In this document: positions 34,506-43,812 of the stretch, piece by piece
How positions within the stretch are numbered: position 1 is the first letter of the stretch
How the letters are laid out: each line of letters opens with the position of its first letter
Assembly (NCBI GenBank): GCA_955652705.1
Contig: CATPBK010000050.1
Location: 62,001-126,000, forward strand
Direction of reading: 5' to 3'
From: Candidatus Dormiibacterota bacterium
GTDB lineage: Bacteria > Chloroflexota > Dormibacteria > Dormibacterales > Dormibacteraceae
DNA length: 64,000 nt
Notes under the pieces: generated by a model
Told to the model about the DNA's origin: nothing
Databases searched by the model: none
What the model saw: only the letters and a program-made list of their open reading frames with translations
Made by a program: the position numbers and the translations under genes

Positions 34506-35261
34506 CTACGCTCGGTGGGCCCGGATGATCAGGAACGCTGGCTGCTTCCTGAGCGCGTCGTACTCGGCTGCGTTGACCTTTCGCAGATCTTCGCTTGGTA
34601 TCGGCTCATCCACAGTGTCGATGACGAAGCCCGCCTCAGCGACGCTCGTCACGATCTGCGCCAGCGTCTTCCGATAGAAACGAAACCGCACGGGTGTCCC
34701 GCCTGAGAGGGACCAATGGTCTTCGACGAGACCAGTTTGGAAGTAGTCGTCTGCATCGATTAACCGCCGATCCCAATAGGGATGGTGGGTGGAGAAAACG
34801 AGCGTCCCTCCCGGCTTGAGCAGGCGGAAAAACTCGGCAAGCGGCCGGGACCAGTCGTCAACGTAGTGCAAGGTCAGCGACGACATGACGACGTCGAAGC
34901 TGCCGGATGCCAGCGCCGGCACCTGAGGTAGCGGCAGGGCTAGGTCCGCCTGCATGACGGTGGCGCCCTCGCCGATGCGCAGCCTGGATAGTTCCACCAT
35001 GCGATCGCTCACATCCAGAGCAACGACAGTTGCTCCGCGGCCAACCAGCCACTCACTGTGGGCGCCTCCAGCACAACCGGCATCAAGAACCCGCTTGCCG
35101 GCAAGGTCAGGAAGGAGCCTTCTCAAGGCAGGCCTTTCGTAATAAGCGTTGTAGAGACTTACCTCGGCGTGGCGCACGTATTCCAGTGCTGCGTCGTCAT
35201 AGGTTTGCCGTGCCACCGGCACGTAGTGCGGCACTGCCCGATCGTCGCCAGGCTCTGACAT
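34506..35261 (-). CDS. class I SAM-dependent methyltransferase
   Basis: 251 residues. RQTYDDAALEYVRHAEVSLY precedes the SAM motif KRVLDAGCAGGAHSEWL; strand 2 ends VVALDVSDRM, and SFDVVMSSLTLHYVDDW and LLKPGGTLVFSTHHP complete the core. It resembles small-molecule methyltransferases of the Methyltransf_11 group. It lies between the two tRNA-Arg genes on the same strand. Substrate unknown. Confidence 0.88.
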   Translation of the reverse strand: MSEPGDDRAVPHYVPVARQTYDDAALEYVRHAEVSLYNAYYERPALRRLLPDLAGKRVLDAGCAGGAHSEWLVGRGATVVALDVSDRMVELSRLRIGEGATVMQADLALPLPQVPALASGSFDVVMSSLTLHYVDDWSRPLAEFFRLLKPGGTLVFSTHHPYWDRRLIDADDYFQTGLVEDHWSLSGGTPVRFRFYRKTLAQIVTSVAEAGFVIDTVDEPIPSEDLRKVNAAEYDALRKQPAFLIIRAHRA

Positions 35262-35279
35262 GCCGCGAACACTAGGCCA

Positions 35280-35355
35280 TGGTGCGCCTGGCAGGAATCG
35301 AACCTGCTACCTCATGCTCCGCAGGCATGCGCTCTATCCGGTGAGCTACAGGCGC
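35280..35355 (-). tRNA. tRNA-Arg (anticodon GCG)
   Basis: 76 nt with encoded CCA. Same acceptor, D arm and T arm as the CCG tRNA; anticodon stem CATGC/GCATG with loop CTGCGGA gives anticodon GCG, reading CGC (and CGU by wobble). Most bacteria use ACG, edited to ICG, for this box, so GCG is unusual. Confidence 0.9.
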
Positions 35356-35449
35356 GCAAGGACGGTCCAGGGGGCCGAGCCTGGATTATCCAGCCTACCC
35401 GCGAGCTTCTGCTGGGAAGCGAGGCCAGCTGTCAACCAGCCCGGCAGAC

Positions 35450-35872
35450 CTACCTCCGCTTCCGGCGACCTGCCTTGAGGACCAGCGCGTCGTCCACCTC
35501 GAAGAGCGTGCGCCGCCCCGTCAGCGGAACTGGCGCAGGGAGTGGCTCGGCGGCCGCCAGCTCCCACGCCCAGAGTCGGCCCGACCGTGGCTCCAGCAGC
35601 GCCGGCGGCCAGTCGGCCTCAGTCATCAAGCGGCAGTCGACCAGGCGAGCCTTGCCCAGGATGGCGCCCGTCCGCTCGGGCGGCGGCCGGCGGGCGTCAA
35701 GGCCGAGCGCGCGGAGCTGCTCGACCGCCTCGGTCTCGCGCCGCGTCCAGGTGCGCGAGGCGTGCAGCAACAGCTCGCCTCGGTGCCGGGTGGGCCGGGC
35801 CCGGATCTCGATTGTCTTGGCGCCGGCCAGTATCGCTTCAACCCATGGATGTCGGATGGAGAGAGCCTTCAT
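35450..35872 (-). CDS. ASCH-domain protein
   Basis: 140 residues. MKALSIRHPWVEAILAGAKT (SIRxPWxxxIxxGxKTxE) is the classic ASCH/PUA-like start, followed by RGELLLHASRTW and GAILGKARLVDCR. ASCH proteins bind RNA, and some hydrolyse modified nucleosides. A basic tail (KAGRRKRR) closes the protein. ATG 35872. Single gene. Confidence 0.9.
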   Translation of the reverse strand: MKALSIRHPWVEAILAGAKTIEIRARPTRHRGELLLHASRTWTRRETEAVEQLRALGLDARRPPPERTGAILGKARLVDCRLMTEADWPPALLEPRSGRLWAWELAAAEPLPAPVPLTGRRTLFEVDDALVLKAGRRKRR

Positions 35873-35931
35873 GGGCCCGAGCCTAGGGGGGCCAGGACGG
35901 TAAGGGAACCGACCCGGTAAAGAGAGAGCTG

Positions 35932-38805
35932 CTAGCCCGCCTCGGCTCCGTCCACGACCGCCAGAACCGGGGCTACGCCGCGCTTGGCGCCCTTCCCACC
36001 CTTTCCGTCCTTGGCCGTTTCGTGGTGGTCGAACCTGCCGTCATTGTCGAGCAGCTTCTCGATGTCCTCGGGGGAGACCGGCCGCGAGTAAAAGTAGCCC
36101 TGGCCCCGGCATCCGAGCGGCTGCAGGATGTTCACCTGCTGGCGCGTCTCCACGCCTTCGGCCACAATCTCGACGCCCAGGCTGTGCCCAAGCCCGACGA
36201 TGGCCCGGAGCAGGGCGGCTTTCTTCGCGCCGCGCCCGACCTGGGCCACGAACCCCTTGTCGATCTTGAGCGTGTCGATGGGGAAGCGGGCCAGGTAGCT
36301 GAGGGACGAGTACCCAGTCCCGAAGTCGTCGATGGCGACCTTGATGCCCGCGGAGCGGAGCTTCTGCAGGATCTTGGCCGTCTCCTCACCTTCTCGCATG
36401 ACCGCGGTCTCGGTGATCTCCAGCGTCAGCCGTTCGGGTGAGAGCTTGCTCTTGCGCACGATCGCCCTGATCTCGTCCACGATGTGCGGCCGCCGCAGCT
36501 GCCGGGTGGAGATGTTTACTCCCAGCCGCAGCTTGTGGTCGGGGTGGGCCTCCTCCCATTTGTGCACCTGGGCGCAGGCTTGCTCCATCACCCAGAAGCC
36601 GAGCTCGTTGATGAGTCCGGTCTCCTCGGCCAGCGTGATGAAGCGATCGGGTGGCACAACGCCGCGCGTCGGATGGTTCCAGCGGACCAGCGCCTCCACG
36701 CCCGACATTTGTTCCGACTCCAGCCAGACGATCGGCTGGTACTGGAGAAACAGCTGGCTGCCCTCCTGCAGCGCGGTGCGAAGGTCGCTCTCCATCTGCA
36801 GGCGCTCGAGGGCCGCGGCGTGCATCGCGTCTTCGAAGACCTCGTAGCTCTGCTTGCCGCGAGACTTGGCCCGGTACATCGCCACGTCCGCATTCCGAAG
36901 CAGCTCCTCCGGGTCCTTCGAATCAGGACCCGAGATGGCGATGCCGATGCTGAACGGCGAAACGATCTCCACGCCGCCGGCCTTGATGGGCGCCCGGAAC
37001 TCGTTCTGGATGCGCTCAGCCATGCCGGTCGCGATCGCCACCTCGCTGATCCCGTCAAGCAGGATCGCGAACTCGTCGCCGCCGAACCTGGCGACCGTGT
37101 CGCCGGGGTTGACGCAATCCAGCAGGCGGCGGGCCACAGCCATCAGGAGGGCGTCGCCGGCCGCGTGGCCGAGCGAGTCGTTGACGTGCTTGAAGTCGTC
37201 CATGTCGAGGAAGAGCACGGCTGTCCGCCGGCTGCTATCGCGGTTGGCGGTCAGCGCCCTACCCACGCGATCCTTGAATAGAAGCCGGTTGGCGAGAGTC
37301 GTCAGGGTGTCGTAGAAGGCCTGGTGGCGGAGCCTGTCCTCCAGGTCCTTCCGCTCCGTGACGTCGCGCGTGTTGAGCACGACCGCGCTCACGTCCGGAT
37401 CGCCCAGCTGGTTGGAGAGCACTGTCTCCATGAACCGGTAGCTGCCGTCCTTGTGCCGCCAACGCGTGCCCAGCAGGGCGACGCTGTCGTGGTTCTTGAT
37501 CAGGGTCCCGAACGTCTCCGTCGCGTTCTGGAGATCGTCCGAGTGGAGCAGCTTCCAGAGCCGGGCGCCCAGCAGCTCGCCGGTGTTGTACCCGAGCATC
37601 TTCTCGACAGCTGGACTGACGTAGCCGATGGCGCCATGACGGTCGAGGAGGGTGATCACGTCGGAGGAGTTCTGGACCAAGGAGCGGAATCGGGCCTCCG
37701 ACGACTTCAGGCTCTCGGTCGAGCGCTTCAGGTCCTCGGCCAGGACCACCCGTTCCAGGGCCAATGCCGAGCTGGTCCCGAGACGGGAGACCGCGTCCTC
37801 CAGGCCCTTGGAAAGGGGACGCGTGCTGGCGATCGAGAGCATGCCTTTGGCGCGGCCGGAGATGACGAGCGGGCTGGCGGCCACCCAGCCGGTGAAGGCG
37901 CCGGCGGGCTGGTCCTGGTGCCATCCAGCCCAGACCACCGCGTCCTGGAGATGAACGCGGACCGGCCGCCGCTGGTCGACGGCTTCCTGGAGGGGCCCGG
38001 GCAGGCCGGTCAGCTTGACGTCGGGACCATCTTTGATGACGCGCGTGGGCGGGCCGGCGGCCACCAGCTTCTGCTGCCGGTCGAACCCGACCGCGAGGGC
38101 CGCGCGGGGCTCGAACGAGGTTCCCGCGAGGGCCATCGCGGCCCGGATGCTCGCCTCGAAGACAGTCGGCTGGTCCTCCGCCGCGACCAGCGCGGCGCCC
38201 GCCTCGGTCAGGATCTTCTCGCGACGAAGCGCTTCTTCGTAGTCGTCCAGAGTCGTCTTCACGGCGTGCATCAGCCAGGCCGTGCCGGCGAAGCCGGGAA
38301 TATTGACGAGCACCTGGGCCACCGTCAGCGGCCCGGCTGGGTTGGATGAGCTGATCGCCGCATAGGCGGTCGAGCCGACCAGCGCGGTAAGGAACGAGAA
38401 CGCGACCCCGATCGTGCTGCGGCGCCCGCCGTAGAGGGACCGGTAGAGGACCGCCGAATAGAAGAAGAGGTAGAGGCGGACCGGGTTCTGGACTTCCGCA
38501 CCGAAAGCGAAGAGCGCCAGGATGGCGATCGCGTCGGTCCAGAGCCGGAAGCGGCTCCGCCACCAGCCGCCAACCGCATAGAGCACGAGGTAGGTGAGCG
38601 CGTAGGAGGCGAGCAGCTCGCGCAGGTCCTGCTTGGTCTGGAAGAGCAGGAAAAAGGCGTTGACCGCCGCGCTGAATACGAAGAAGAGGAGGAACAGCCA
38701 GCGGATCCGCTCGAGGACGCTCTTCCTCGGACCCAGCGCGGGCGCGAAGATGATGGTGAGAAGGCGGGAAGTCCCCTGCTCGACGCGTCGGGCCCGATCT
38801 AGCAC
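35932..38805 (-). CDS. membrane GAF-PAS-GGDEF-EAL protein (c-di-GMP turnover)
   Basis: 957 residues. About six membrane helices at 25-190, then a GAF-like domain (200-350), a PAS domain beginning FRSLVQNSSDVITLLDRHGA near 375, GGDEF near 573 (ARFGGDEFAILL) and EAL from about 700 (GVEALVRWNHPTRGVVPPDR, VNISTRQLRRP, DDFGTGYSSLSYLARF, EGVETRQQ). Both catalytic motifs are intact; the inhibitory RxxD site in front of GGDEF is absent (NPGD instead). C-terminal 40 residues are Lys/Gly-rich. GTG 38805 start. Confidence 0.93.
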   Translation of the reverse strand: MLDRARRVEQGTSRLLTIIFAPALGPRKSVLERIRWLFLLFFVFSAAVNAFFLLFQTKQDLRELLASYALTYLVLYAVGGWWRSRFRLWTDAIAILALFAFGAEVQNPVRLYLFFYSAVLYRSLYGGRRSTIGVAFSFLTALVGSTAYAAISSSNPAGPLTVAQVLVNIPGFAGTAWLMHAVKTTLDDYEEALRREKILTEAGAALVAAEDQPTVFEASIRAAMALAGTSFEPRAALAVGFDRQQKLVAAGPPTRVIKDGPDVKLTGLPGPLQEAVDQRRPVRVHLQDAVVWAGWHQDQPAGAFTGWVAASPLVISGRAKGMLSIASTRPLSKGLEDAVSRLGTSSALALERVVLAEDLKRSTESLKSSEARFRSLVQNSSDVITLLDRHGAIGYVSPAVEKMLGYNTGELLGARLWKLLHSDDLQNATETFGTLIKNHDSVALLGTRWRHKDGSYRFMETVLSNQLGDPDVSAVVLNTRDVTERKDLEDRLRHQAFYDTLTTLANRLLFKDRVGRALTANRDSSRRTAVLFLDMDDFKHVNDSLGHAAGDALLMAVARRLLDCVNPGDTVARFGGDEFAILLDGISEVAIATGMAERIQNEFRAPIKAGGVEIVSPFSIGIAISGPDSKDPEELLRNADVAMYRAKSRGKQSYEVFEDAMHAAALERLQMESDLRTALQEGSQLFLQYQPIVWLESEQMSGVEALVRWNHPTRGVVPPDRFITLAEETGLINELGFWVMEQACAQVHKWEEAHPDHKLRLGVNISTRQLRRPHIVDEIRAIVRKSKLSPERLTLEITETAVMREGEETAKILQKLRSAGIKVAIDDFGTGYSSLSYLARFPIDTLKIDKGFVAQVGRGAKKAALLRAIVGLGHSLGVEIVAEGVETRQQVNILQPLGCRGQGYFYSRPVSPEDIEKLLDNDGRFDHHETAKDGKGGKGAKRGVAPVLAVVDGAEAG

Positions 38806-38860
38806 TGCATCACCTGGTCACCCGCGATCCCAAAAAATCCGGAGCGGAAAGCTTAGACGG

Positions 38861-39973
38861 TCAGAGGCGAATTCGGAAGCGATCGAGCCGGAAGAAGCCG
38901 ATCTCGTGACGCGTGGCGCCGTCGATCGCGAGGTCGGCCAGCACCTCGCCCACCACCCCGCAGAACTTGAATCCGTGCCCCGAGAAGCCGGCGCCGACCA
39001 CGACGCCGGGCGCCTTCGGCAGTTGGTCGACCACGAAGTTCTCGTCCGGTGAGTTGGTGAACATGCAGACGCTGGTGCGCAGGACCGATCCCAGCCCGTC
39101 GGGAAAGTAGCCGCTGACGAAGCTTCTGAGCACACCTTCATCTTCCGAACGCACGTGGCGGTCAACGCGGTCGGGATCGGCCGGTTCCCCCAGGTGGTGA
39201 AAGCGGCCGACCTTGAACCCGGGGACCTCGAAGGCCGGGAAGCCGTAATGGATGCCTTCGGGGACGTCCAGTACAAAGACCGGAAACGCATCCGGTGTGA
39301 ACAGCTCCGGCCGGCGCGGCTCGAACCAGGCGACCACCTGGCGTTCGGGCTGCAAGAGGCCAGCCAGGGCCGGGACGAGCGAGCCTGCCCAGGGTCCCGC
39401 CGTCAGCACCAGGCGATCGGCCTCATAGATGCCGCGGTCGGTCTTCACGCGCACCGGAGGGCCGGCCGACCAATCCAACACCCTTTCGCCTTCGCGCAGG
39501 TCGGCGCCCAGGGCGCGCGCCGCGCCGGCGTGGGCGATGACGCAGCGCTCCGGTTTGAGCAGGCCGCCGTCGGGCTGGAAGACAGCGAGGGTGGACTCGG
39601 GCAAACGGTAGGCGGGAAACCGACGGGCCAGGTCGGCCGCGGTCAGGACCTCATGGTCGAGGCCATGCCGGCGGCAAGACTCCAGCGAGCCCTCGAAGAC
39701 CCGGCTCCCGGGCGGACCGGCATCGATGCCGCCCGTGATGAAGAGCAAGCGCTCGCCGGCCTCCGCCTCGAGCTCGCGCCAGAGCTCATACGAGCGCCGG
39801 AGGAGGGGAACGTAAGCCGGGTCCTCAAAGTAGGCGAGCCGGATGATGCGGGTGAGGCCATGCGAGGCGCCCATCGTGTTGGGAACCTGGAAGCGCTCGA
39901 GGCCGAGCACTCGCAGGCCGCGCCTGGCGAGGTGGTAGGCGGCCGCGCTGCCCATGCCGCCGACCCCCACCAC
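38861..39973 (-). CDS. FAD-dependent sarcosine oxidase/N-methyltryptophan oxidase-like protein
   Basis: 370 residues as read from GTG 39973. VGVGGMGSAAAYHLARRGLR is the FAD Rossmann motif; TRIIRLAYFEDPAYVPLLRR is the covalent-flavin-type amine oxidase segment; VVGAGFSGHGFKFCGVVGEV closes the FAD site (Cys for covalent FAD). The frame continues upstream as YDAIV just before the GTG, so the true N-terminus lies 4-10 codons further up, where no ATG, GTG or TTG exists. Divergent from the ABC exporter genes by about 50 nt. Confidence 0.88.
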   Translation of the reverse strand: MVGVGGMGSAAAYHLARRGLRVLGLERFQVPNTMGASHGLTRIIRLAYFEDPAYVPLLRRSYELWRELEAEAGERLLFITGGIDAGPPGSRVFEGSLESCRRHGLDHEVLTAADLARRFPAYRLPESTLAVFQPDGGLLKPERCVIAHAGAARALGADLREGERVLDWSAGPPVRVKTDRGIYEADRLVLTAGPWAGSLVPALAGLLQPERQVVAWFEPRRPELFTPDAFPVFVLDVPEGIHYGFPAFEVPGFKVGRFHHLGEPADPDRVDRHVRSEDEGVLRSFVSGYFPDGLGSVLRTSVCMFTNSPDENFVVDQLPKAPGVVVGAGFSGHGFKFCGVVGEVLADLAIDGATRHEIGFFRLDRFRIRL

Positions 39974-40026
39974 GATGGCGTCATAGCCGCGCCCTGATCT
40001 CGAGATGGTGCGTGTAGGTTAGGCGG

Positions 40027-40749
40027 ATGGTCGGCGGGGATCGGGGCCTGATTGTCGACGGGCTGACGAAGCGCTTCCGCAACGTCACCGCTGTCGACGG
40101 GCTCTCTTTCCGCGTCGGCCGCGGTCAGATCCTGGCCCTGCTCGGGCCGAATGGAGCGGGCAAGACCACCACGCTGCTCTGCCTGGCCGGGCTGCTCCGG
40201 CCGGACGCCGGCCGGATCGCCTGGGACGGGCGCCTGCTCGGCCCCACGCGCGGCCGCGACGTGGCCCTCATCCCGGAGACGCCCGAGGTCTACGACATGC
40301 TCACGGTCTGGGAGCACCTCGTCTTCGTCGCCCGCAGCTGCCGGCTCCGAGACGGTTGGGAGGGGGAGGCGGCCCGCCTCGTCGACCGCCTCGGCATCGC
40401 GGACCAGCGCGACACGCTCGGGGAAGCCCTCTCGAAGGGCATGCGCCAGAAGCTGCTCCTTGCCTGCGGCGTACTCGCCGCGACGCCGGTGCTGCTCCTC
40501 GACGAGCCCATGATCGGACTCGACCCGCGCGGCCAGCGGGAGCTGCGCGACCTTCTCCTCGAGCTGCGGCGCCGGGAGGTGGCGATCATGGTCAGCACCC
40601 ACCTCCTCGAGTACATGGAAGGGCTCTGCGACGGCCTCTTGATCATCAAGCACGGCCGCGCCCTGGCTGCCGGACCCATCCAGGACCTGCGTCGCGAGCA
40701 CGGCGGCCGGAGCCTGGAGGACGTCTTCCTGGAGATGACCGAGTCGTGA
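40027..40749 (+). CDS. ABC transporter ATP-binding protein
   Basis: 240 residues. Walker A LLGPNGAGKTTTLL, signature ALSKGMRQKLLLACG, Walker B VLLLDEPMIGLD and the H-loop STHLLEYME. The order and the short size fit exporters of the CcmA/DrrA type. It overlaps the permease gene as GTGA, so the two form one transporter. ATG 40027. Confidence 0.93.
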   Translation: MVGGDRGLIVDGLTKRFRNVTAVDGLSFRVGRGQILALLGPNGAGKTTTLLCLAGLLRPDAGRIAWDGRLLGPTRGRDVALIPETPEVYDMLTVWEHLVFVARSCRLRDGWEGEAARLVDRLGIADQRDTLGEALSKGMRQKLLLACGVLAATPVLLLDEPMIGLDPRGQRELRDLLLELRRREVAIMVSTHLLEYMEGLCDGLLIIKHGRALAAGPIQDLRREHGGRSLEDVFLEMTES

Positions 40750-42362
40750 GGCTGGGGCAGGACCTGAAAGCGCTCGCCTACCTGGATTGGCGGCTCTTCG
40801 TCAATCGGGTCCGGGCGATCGCGCGGGACCCGAAGCGCCTCATCCCCTGGCTGATCTTCCTGGCCTGGTTCGGTCTCCAGCTCCCGCTCCGGCTCGCCAT
40901 CGGCGGCTCGCGCCGCACCCCGCGTCTGCCTGGAGTCCTGCTCGCTAACGCGGCCAGCCTGGCGCCCGGCGTCTACCTGATCATCGCCGGTCTGGTGCTC
41001 CGGGCAGCCTGCCGGCGCGCTCCGGCGCCCTTCTCGTCCCCCGCCGACGCTCGCTTCCTGATCGGGTCCGCGATTCCTCCCCGCCTGGTCATGCTCTGGC
41101 TGCAGCTGCGCGCTTTGCGCGGCCAGGCCTGGCGCTGGTCGGCGGCGGTGGTCATCTATTTCGTCGCCATCCCGACGCTGACCCCGAACCTCGGGCAGGC
41201 GCTGAACGCGATGGTGGCCCTGGCCCTTGCCGCTAGCTTCCTTCTCGGCCTCCGGCTGCCGCTGTTCCTGGTGGCCGGGCGCAATCCCCGCCTACCGCTC
41301 GCGTACCTCACCGACCTGGTTACGCTCGCGGGCGCGGCCTCTCTCGGCGCCGCGGTCGCCCGCCTCCTCAATTACGAGGCGCCCCGCCTCGACCTTCCGC
41401 CTGGCAGCATCCTGGTGGCGGCCGTCGGAGGCGACCTCGCCGCGCTGGCGCTCCTCTTCGTGCTGGCCCTCGGCGCCGGTGCCGTGAGCATCGCGCTCTC
41501 CGGCGACACCTACCCGGAGCTCTGGGAGACCTCCGTGCGCGCATTCACCTTGCGCCGCTGGCTCCGGAGCGGCGAGATGCCGACGCGCGGCGACCTCCGC
41601 CGGGCGCGACGCGACGCGGGGCTGCAAACGCGCACCCGCTCTACAGTCGCCTCCGACCGCGGCACCCTGGTGCCACCCGGCGCCTGGACCCACCTCTGGA
41701 AGGAATGGCTCGGCCTTCGGCGCGGCCTTCCGGGCGGCGACGTGACGCTGCTCTTGATCGTCGGCGCCTGCATCGCGGCCGGCCTCGTGCTCGGGCTTCT
41801 GGCCCGGCAGGGGCCGCGCGGCCTCGCCGCCGGTCTCGGCGGAGTCGTCGGCAGCCTGCTGCTCACCTTCAACCTGGTCGGCTCCTACCGGATCGGCCCT
41901 GACCTGCGCAACCCGCTCTGGTGGCTTTCCGCCGCCGACCTCCAGGCGCGCCTCTTGGTCGTCAACCTGGCCGGCACGCTGAAACAGTTCGTGCCCGTGA
42001 CCCTGGTGAGCTTCTTCGCCGCCCTGGCATCCGCCCAGCCGCTGGTGTTCGTGATCGGGGCGCCGCTCGCGTTCGCCGTGGTCTGGGACCTGCGCGCCAT
42101 CGGGCTCGCCACCTACTCGCTCTTTCCCAACCCAGCTGACATTCGAGGTCCCGGCGGTGTGCTCAGGTTCATGGTCTTCTACGCGCTCGCGATACCGATC
42201 TTCGCGTCCACCCTCGTCATCAGCGCCATCACGCGAAGCTTTGTCGTGGGCGGCATTCTGGGCGTGGCCGTCGCGCTCGCGGAGGGCATCCTGCTGGTTC
42301 TCTTCGCGGCCTGGCGGATCGGCTTCAACGGCCTCGCCTTCGCGCGCGCCGAGCGGCAGTGA
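40746..42362 (+). CDS. ABC transporter permease
   Basis: 538 residues from GTG 40746, which overlaps the ATPase stop (GTGA). A much longer open frame upstream (to 40356) lies over the ATPase and is rejected. About 12 hydrophobic helices, e.g. LIPWLIFLAWFGLQL, GVYLIIAGLVLRAA, LLIVGACIAAGLVLGLLA and FVVGGILGVAVALAEGI. Central basic stretch at about 265-310 is cytoplasmic. Exported substrate unknown. Confidence 0.88.
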   Translation: MRLGQDLKALAYLDWRLFVNRVRAIARDPKRLIPWLIFLAWFGLQLPLRLAIGGSRRTPRLPGVLLANAASLAPGVYLIIAGLVLRAACRRAPAPFSSPADARFLIGSAIPPRLVMLWLQLRALRGQAWRWSAAVVIYFVAIPTLTPNLGQALNAMVALALAASFLLGLRLPLFLVAGRNPRLPLAYLTDLVTLAGAASLGAAVARLLNYEAPRLDLPPGSILVAAVGGDLAALALLFVLALGAGAVSIALSGDTYPELWETSVRAFTLRRWLRSGEMPTRGDLRRARRDAGLQTRTRSTVASDRGTLVPPGAWTHLWKEWLGLRRGLPGGDVTLLLIVGACIAAGLVLGLLARQGPRGLAAGLGGVVGSLLLTFNLVGSYRIGPDLRNPLWWLSAADLQARLLVVNLAGTLKQFVPVTLVSFFAALASAQPLVFVIGAPLAFAVVWDLRAIGLATYSLFPNPADIRGPGGVLRFMVFYALAIPIFASTLVISAITRSFVVGGILGVAVALAEGILLVLFAAWRIGFNGLAFARAERQ

Positions 42363-43417
42363 CGCACCGCATCGCGGTCATTCCGGGTGACGGCGTCGGC
42401 CGCGAGGTGATCCCCGAGGGGATCCGCGTCCTGAACGCGGCAGTGAGCGGGCTCGAGTTCGAAGAGTTCCCCTGGGGCTGCGCTTACTTTGAAAGGACCG
42501 GCCGCATGATGCCGGATGACGCGCTCCCGACCCTCGCGCGTTACGACGCGATCTACCTGGGCGCTTGCGGCTGGCCGACGGTCCCCGACCATCTGAGCCT
42601 CTGGGGCCTGCTCCTGCCGATCCGAAAGACCTTCGAGCAATACGTCAATCTGCGGCCCGTCCGCTGCCTGCCCGGCGTCAAGAGCCCCCTCGCCGGCCGC
42701 GGGCCCGCCGACGTCGACATGCTCTTCATCCGGGAGAACACCGAGGGCGAGTATTCCGGCACCGGCGGCCGCGTCCACAGCGGCCACCCGGCCGAGGTGG
42801 CGGTCGAAGTGCCGGTCTTCACCCGGATGGCAGTCGAGCGAGTGGCCCGCTACGCGTTCGAGCGGGCCCGCGAACGCAGCCGGCGGCTGGTCAGCGTCAC
42901 CAAGTCGAATGCCTCGCGCTACACGTACGTCCTCTGGGACGAGGTGGTGGCCGGTCTCGGCGCCGCCGAGTTCGCGGACGTCGCCCTCGAGCGGGTGCAC
43001 GTCGACGCCATGGCCGCCCGGATGGTGATGCGGCCGGACACGATCGACGTCGTCGTCGGCTCCAACCTCTTCGCCGACATCCTGACCGACCTCGGCGCTG
43101 CCATCCAGGGCAGCCTGGGCCTGGCGGCGAGCGCCAACTTGAACCCCGAGCGCGAGCACCCCTCGCTGTTCGAGCCGGTCCACGGCTCCGCGCCCGACAT
43201 CGCGGGCAAGGGTGTCGCCAACCCGATCGGGACGATCTGGAGCGGCGCGCTCCTGCTCCGCCACCTCGGCGAGGAGCCGGCGGCAACCCGAATCGAGAAG
43301 GCCATCGAGACGGTCACAGCTGAAGGAGAGTTCCTGACCGGCGAGCTGGGCGGCTCGGCGTCGACGGTGGAGGTCGGCCAGGCCATCGCGACGGCAGTTG
43401 GGAGGGAACCGGGCTAA
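42359..43417 (+). CDS. isocitrate/isopropylmalate dehydrogenase family (tartrate/D-malate dehydrogenase-like)
   Basis: 352 residues. IAVIPGDGVGREVIPEG, PIRKTFEQYVNLRPVRCLPG, RENTEGEYSGTGGRVH, SVTKSNASRY and DTIDVVVGSNLFADILTDLG are the family hallmarks, with the Mg ligands in the last. EHPSLFEPVHGSAPDIAGKG follows. Length and RENTEGEYSG are as in tartrate/D-malate dehydrogenases (TtuC/DmlA); LeuB cannot be excluded but no other leu gene is near. GTG start overlaps the permease stop. Confidence 0.88.
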   Translation: MTHRIAVIPGDGVGREVIPEGIRVLNAAVSGLEFEEFPWGCAYFERTGRMMPDDALPTLARYDAIYLGACGWPTVPDHLSLWGLLLPIRKTFEQYVNLRPVRCLPGVKSPLAGRGPADVDMLFIRENTEGEYSGTGGRVHSGHPAEVAVEVPVFTRMAVERVARYAFERARERSRRLVSVTKSNASRYTYVLWDEVVAGLGAAEFADVALERVHVDAMAARMVMRPDTIDVVVGSNLFADILTDLGAAIQGSLGLAASANLNPEREHPSLFEPVHGSAPDIAGKGVANPIGTIWSGALLLRHLGEEPAATRIEKAIETVTAEGEFLTGELGGSASTVEVGQAIATAVGREPG

Positions 43418-43812
43418 CGGCGTCGCCTCCACGGCGTAGGGGGTCGGGCCTGCGTCTGGAGAATTCGACCAGGAGGCGGGGCGGTGCATTCGTGCCTTTC
43501 AGGGCGCGATCGTCGGCGGCGCGATGCTGCATAAATACTCAGCCACGTCCGCCGGCGAATGGGGGTCATTCCGGCTCCGATTACCCTCCATTTCGCGCAC
43601 TCGTCGATGGAAAGGCCCGCACGCCGTCCTCGGGTCCGGCTTTGGCTGCATAAAGATGCCCTGGCAATGCATGTTTACGCATCGGCGCCGATTCGAAGTC
43701 GAAACCTGGCCGAAATCGTCGCTTCCAGGCTCCTTGGCCGCGCCTGGCGAGTCCTCCGGTCGTCGCGTCCGCTCGTAGACGTCGCCTTTCGCGAAGCAGC
43801 AGTGACCGGGCC
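43418..43812. other. intergenic, no gene seen
   Basis: 395 nt between two convergent genes. GCTGCATAAATACTC and GCTGCATAAAGATGC stand 130 nt apart, but no gene, hairpin terminator or RNA is evident. Confidence 0.4.

Noticed and set aside
40356-40745. N-terminal extension of the ABC permease frame
   Set aside because: It lies over the ATPase gene and reads as Arg/Pro/Gly-rich noise; GTG 40746 in a GTGA overlap is the natural start.
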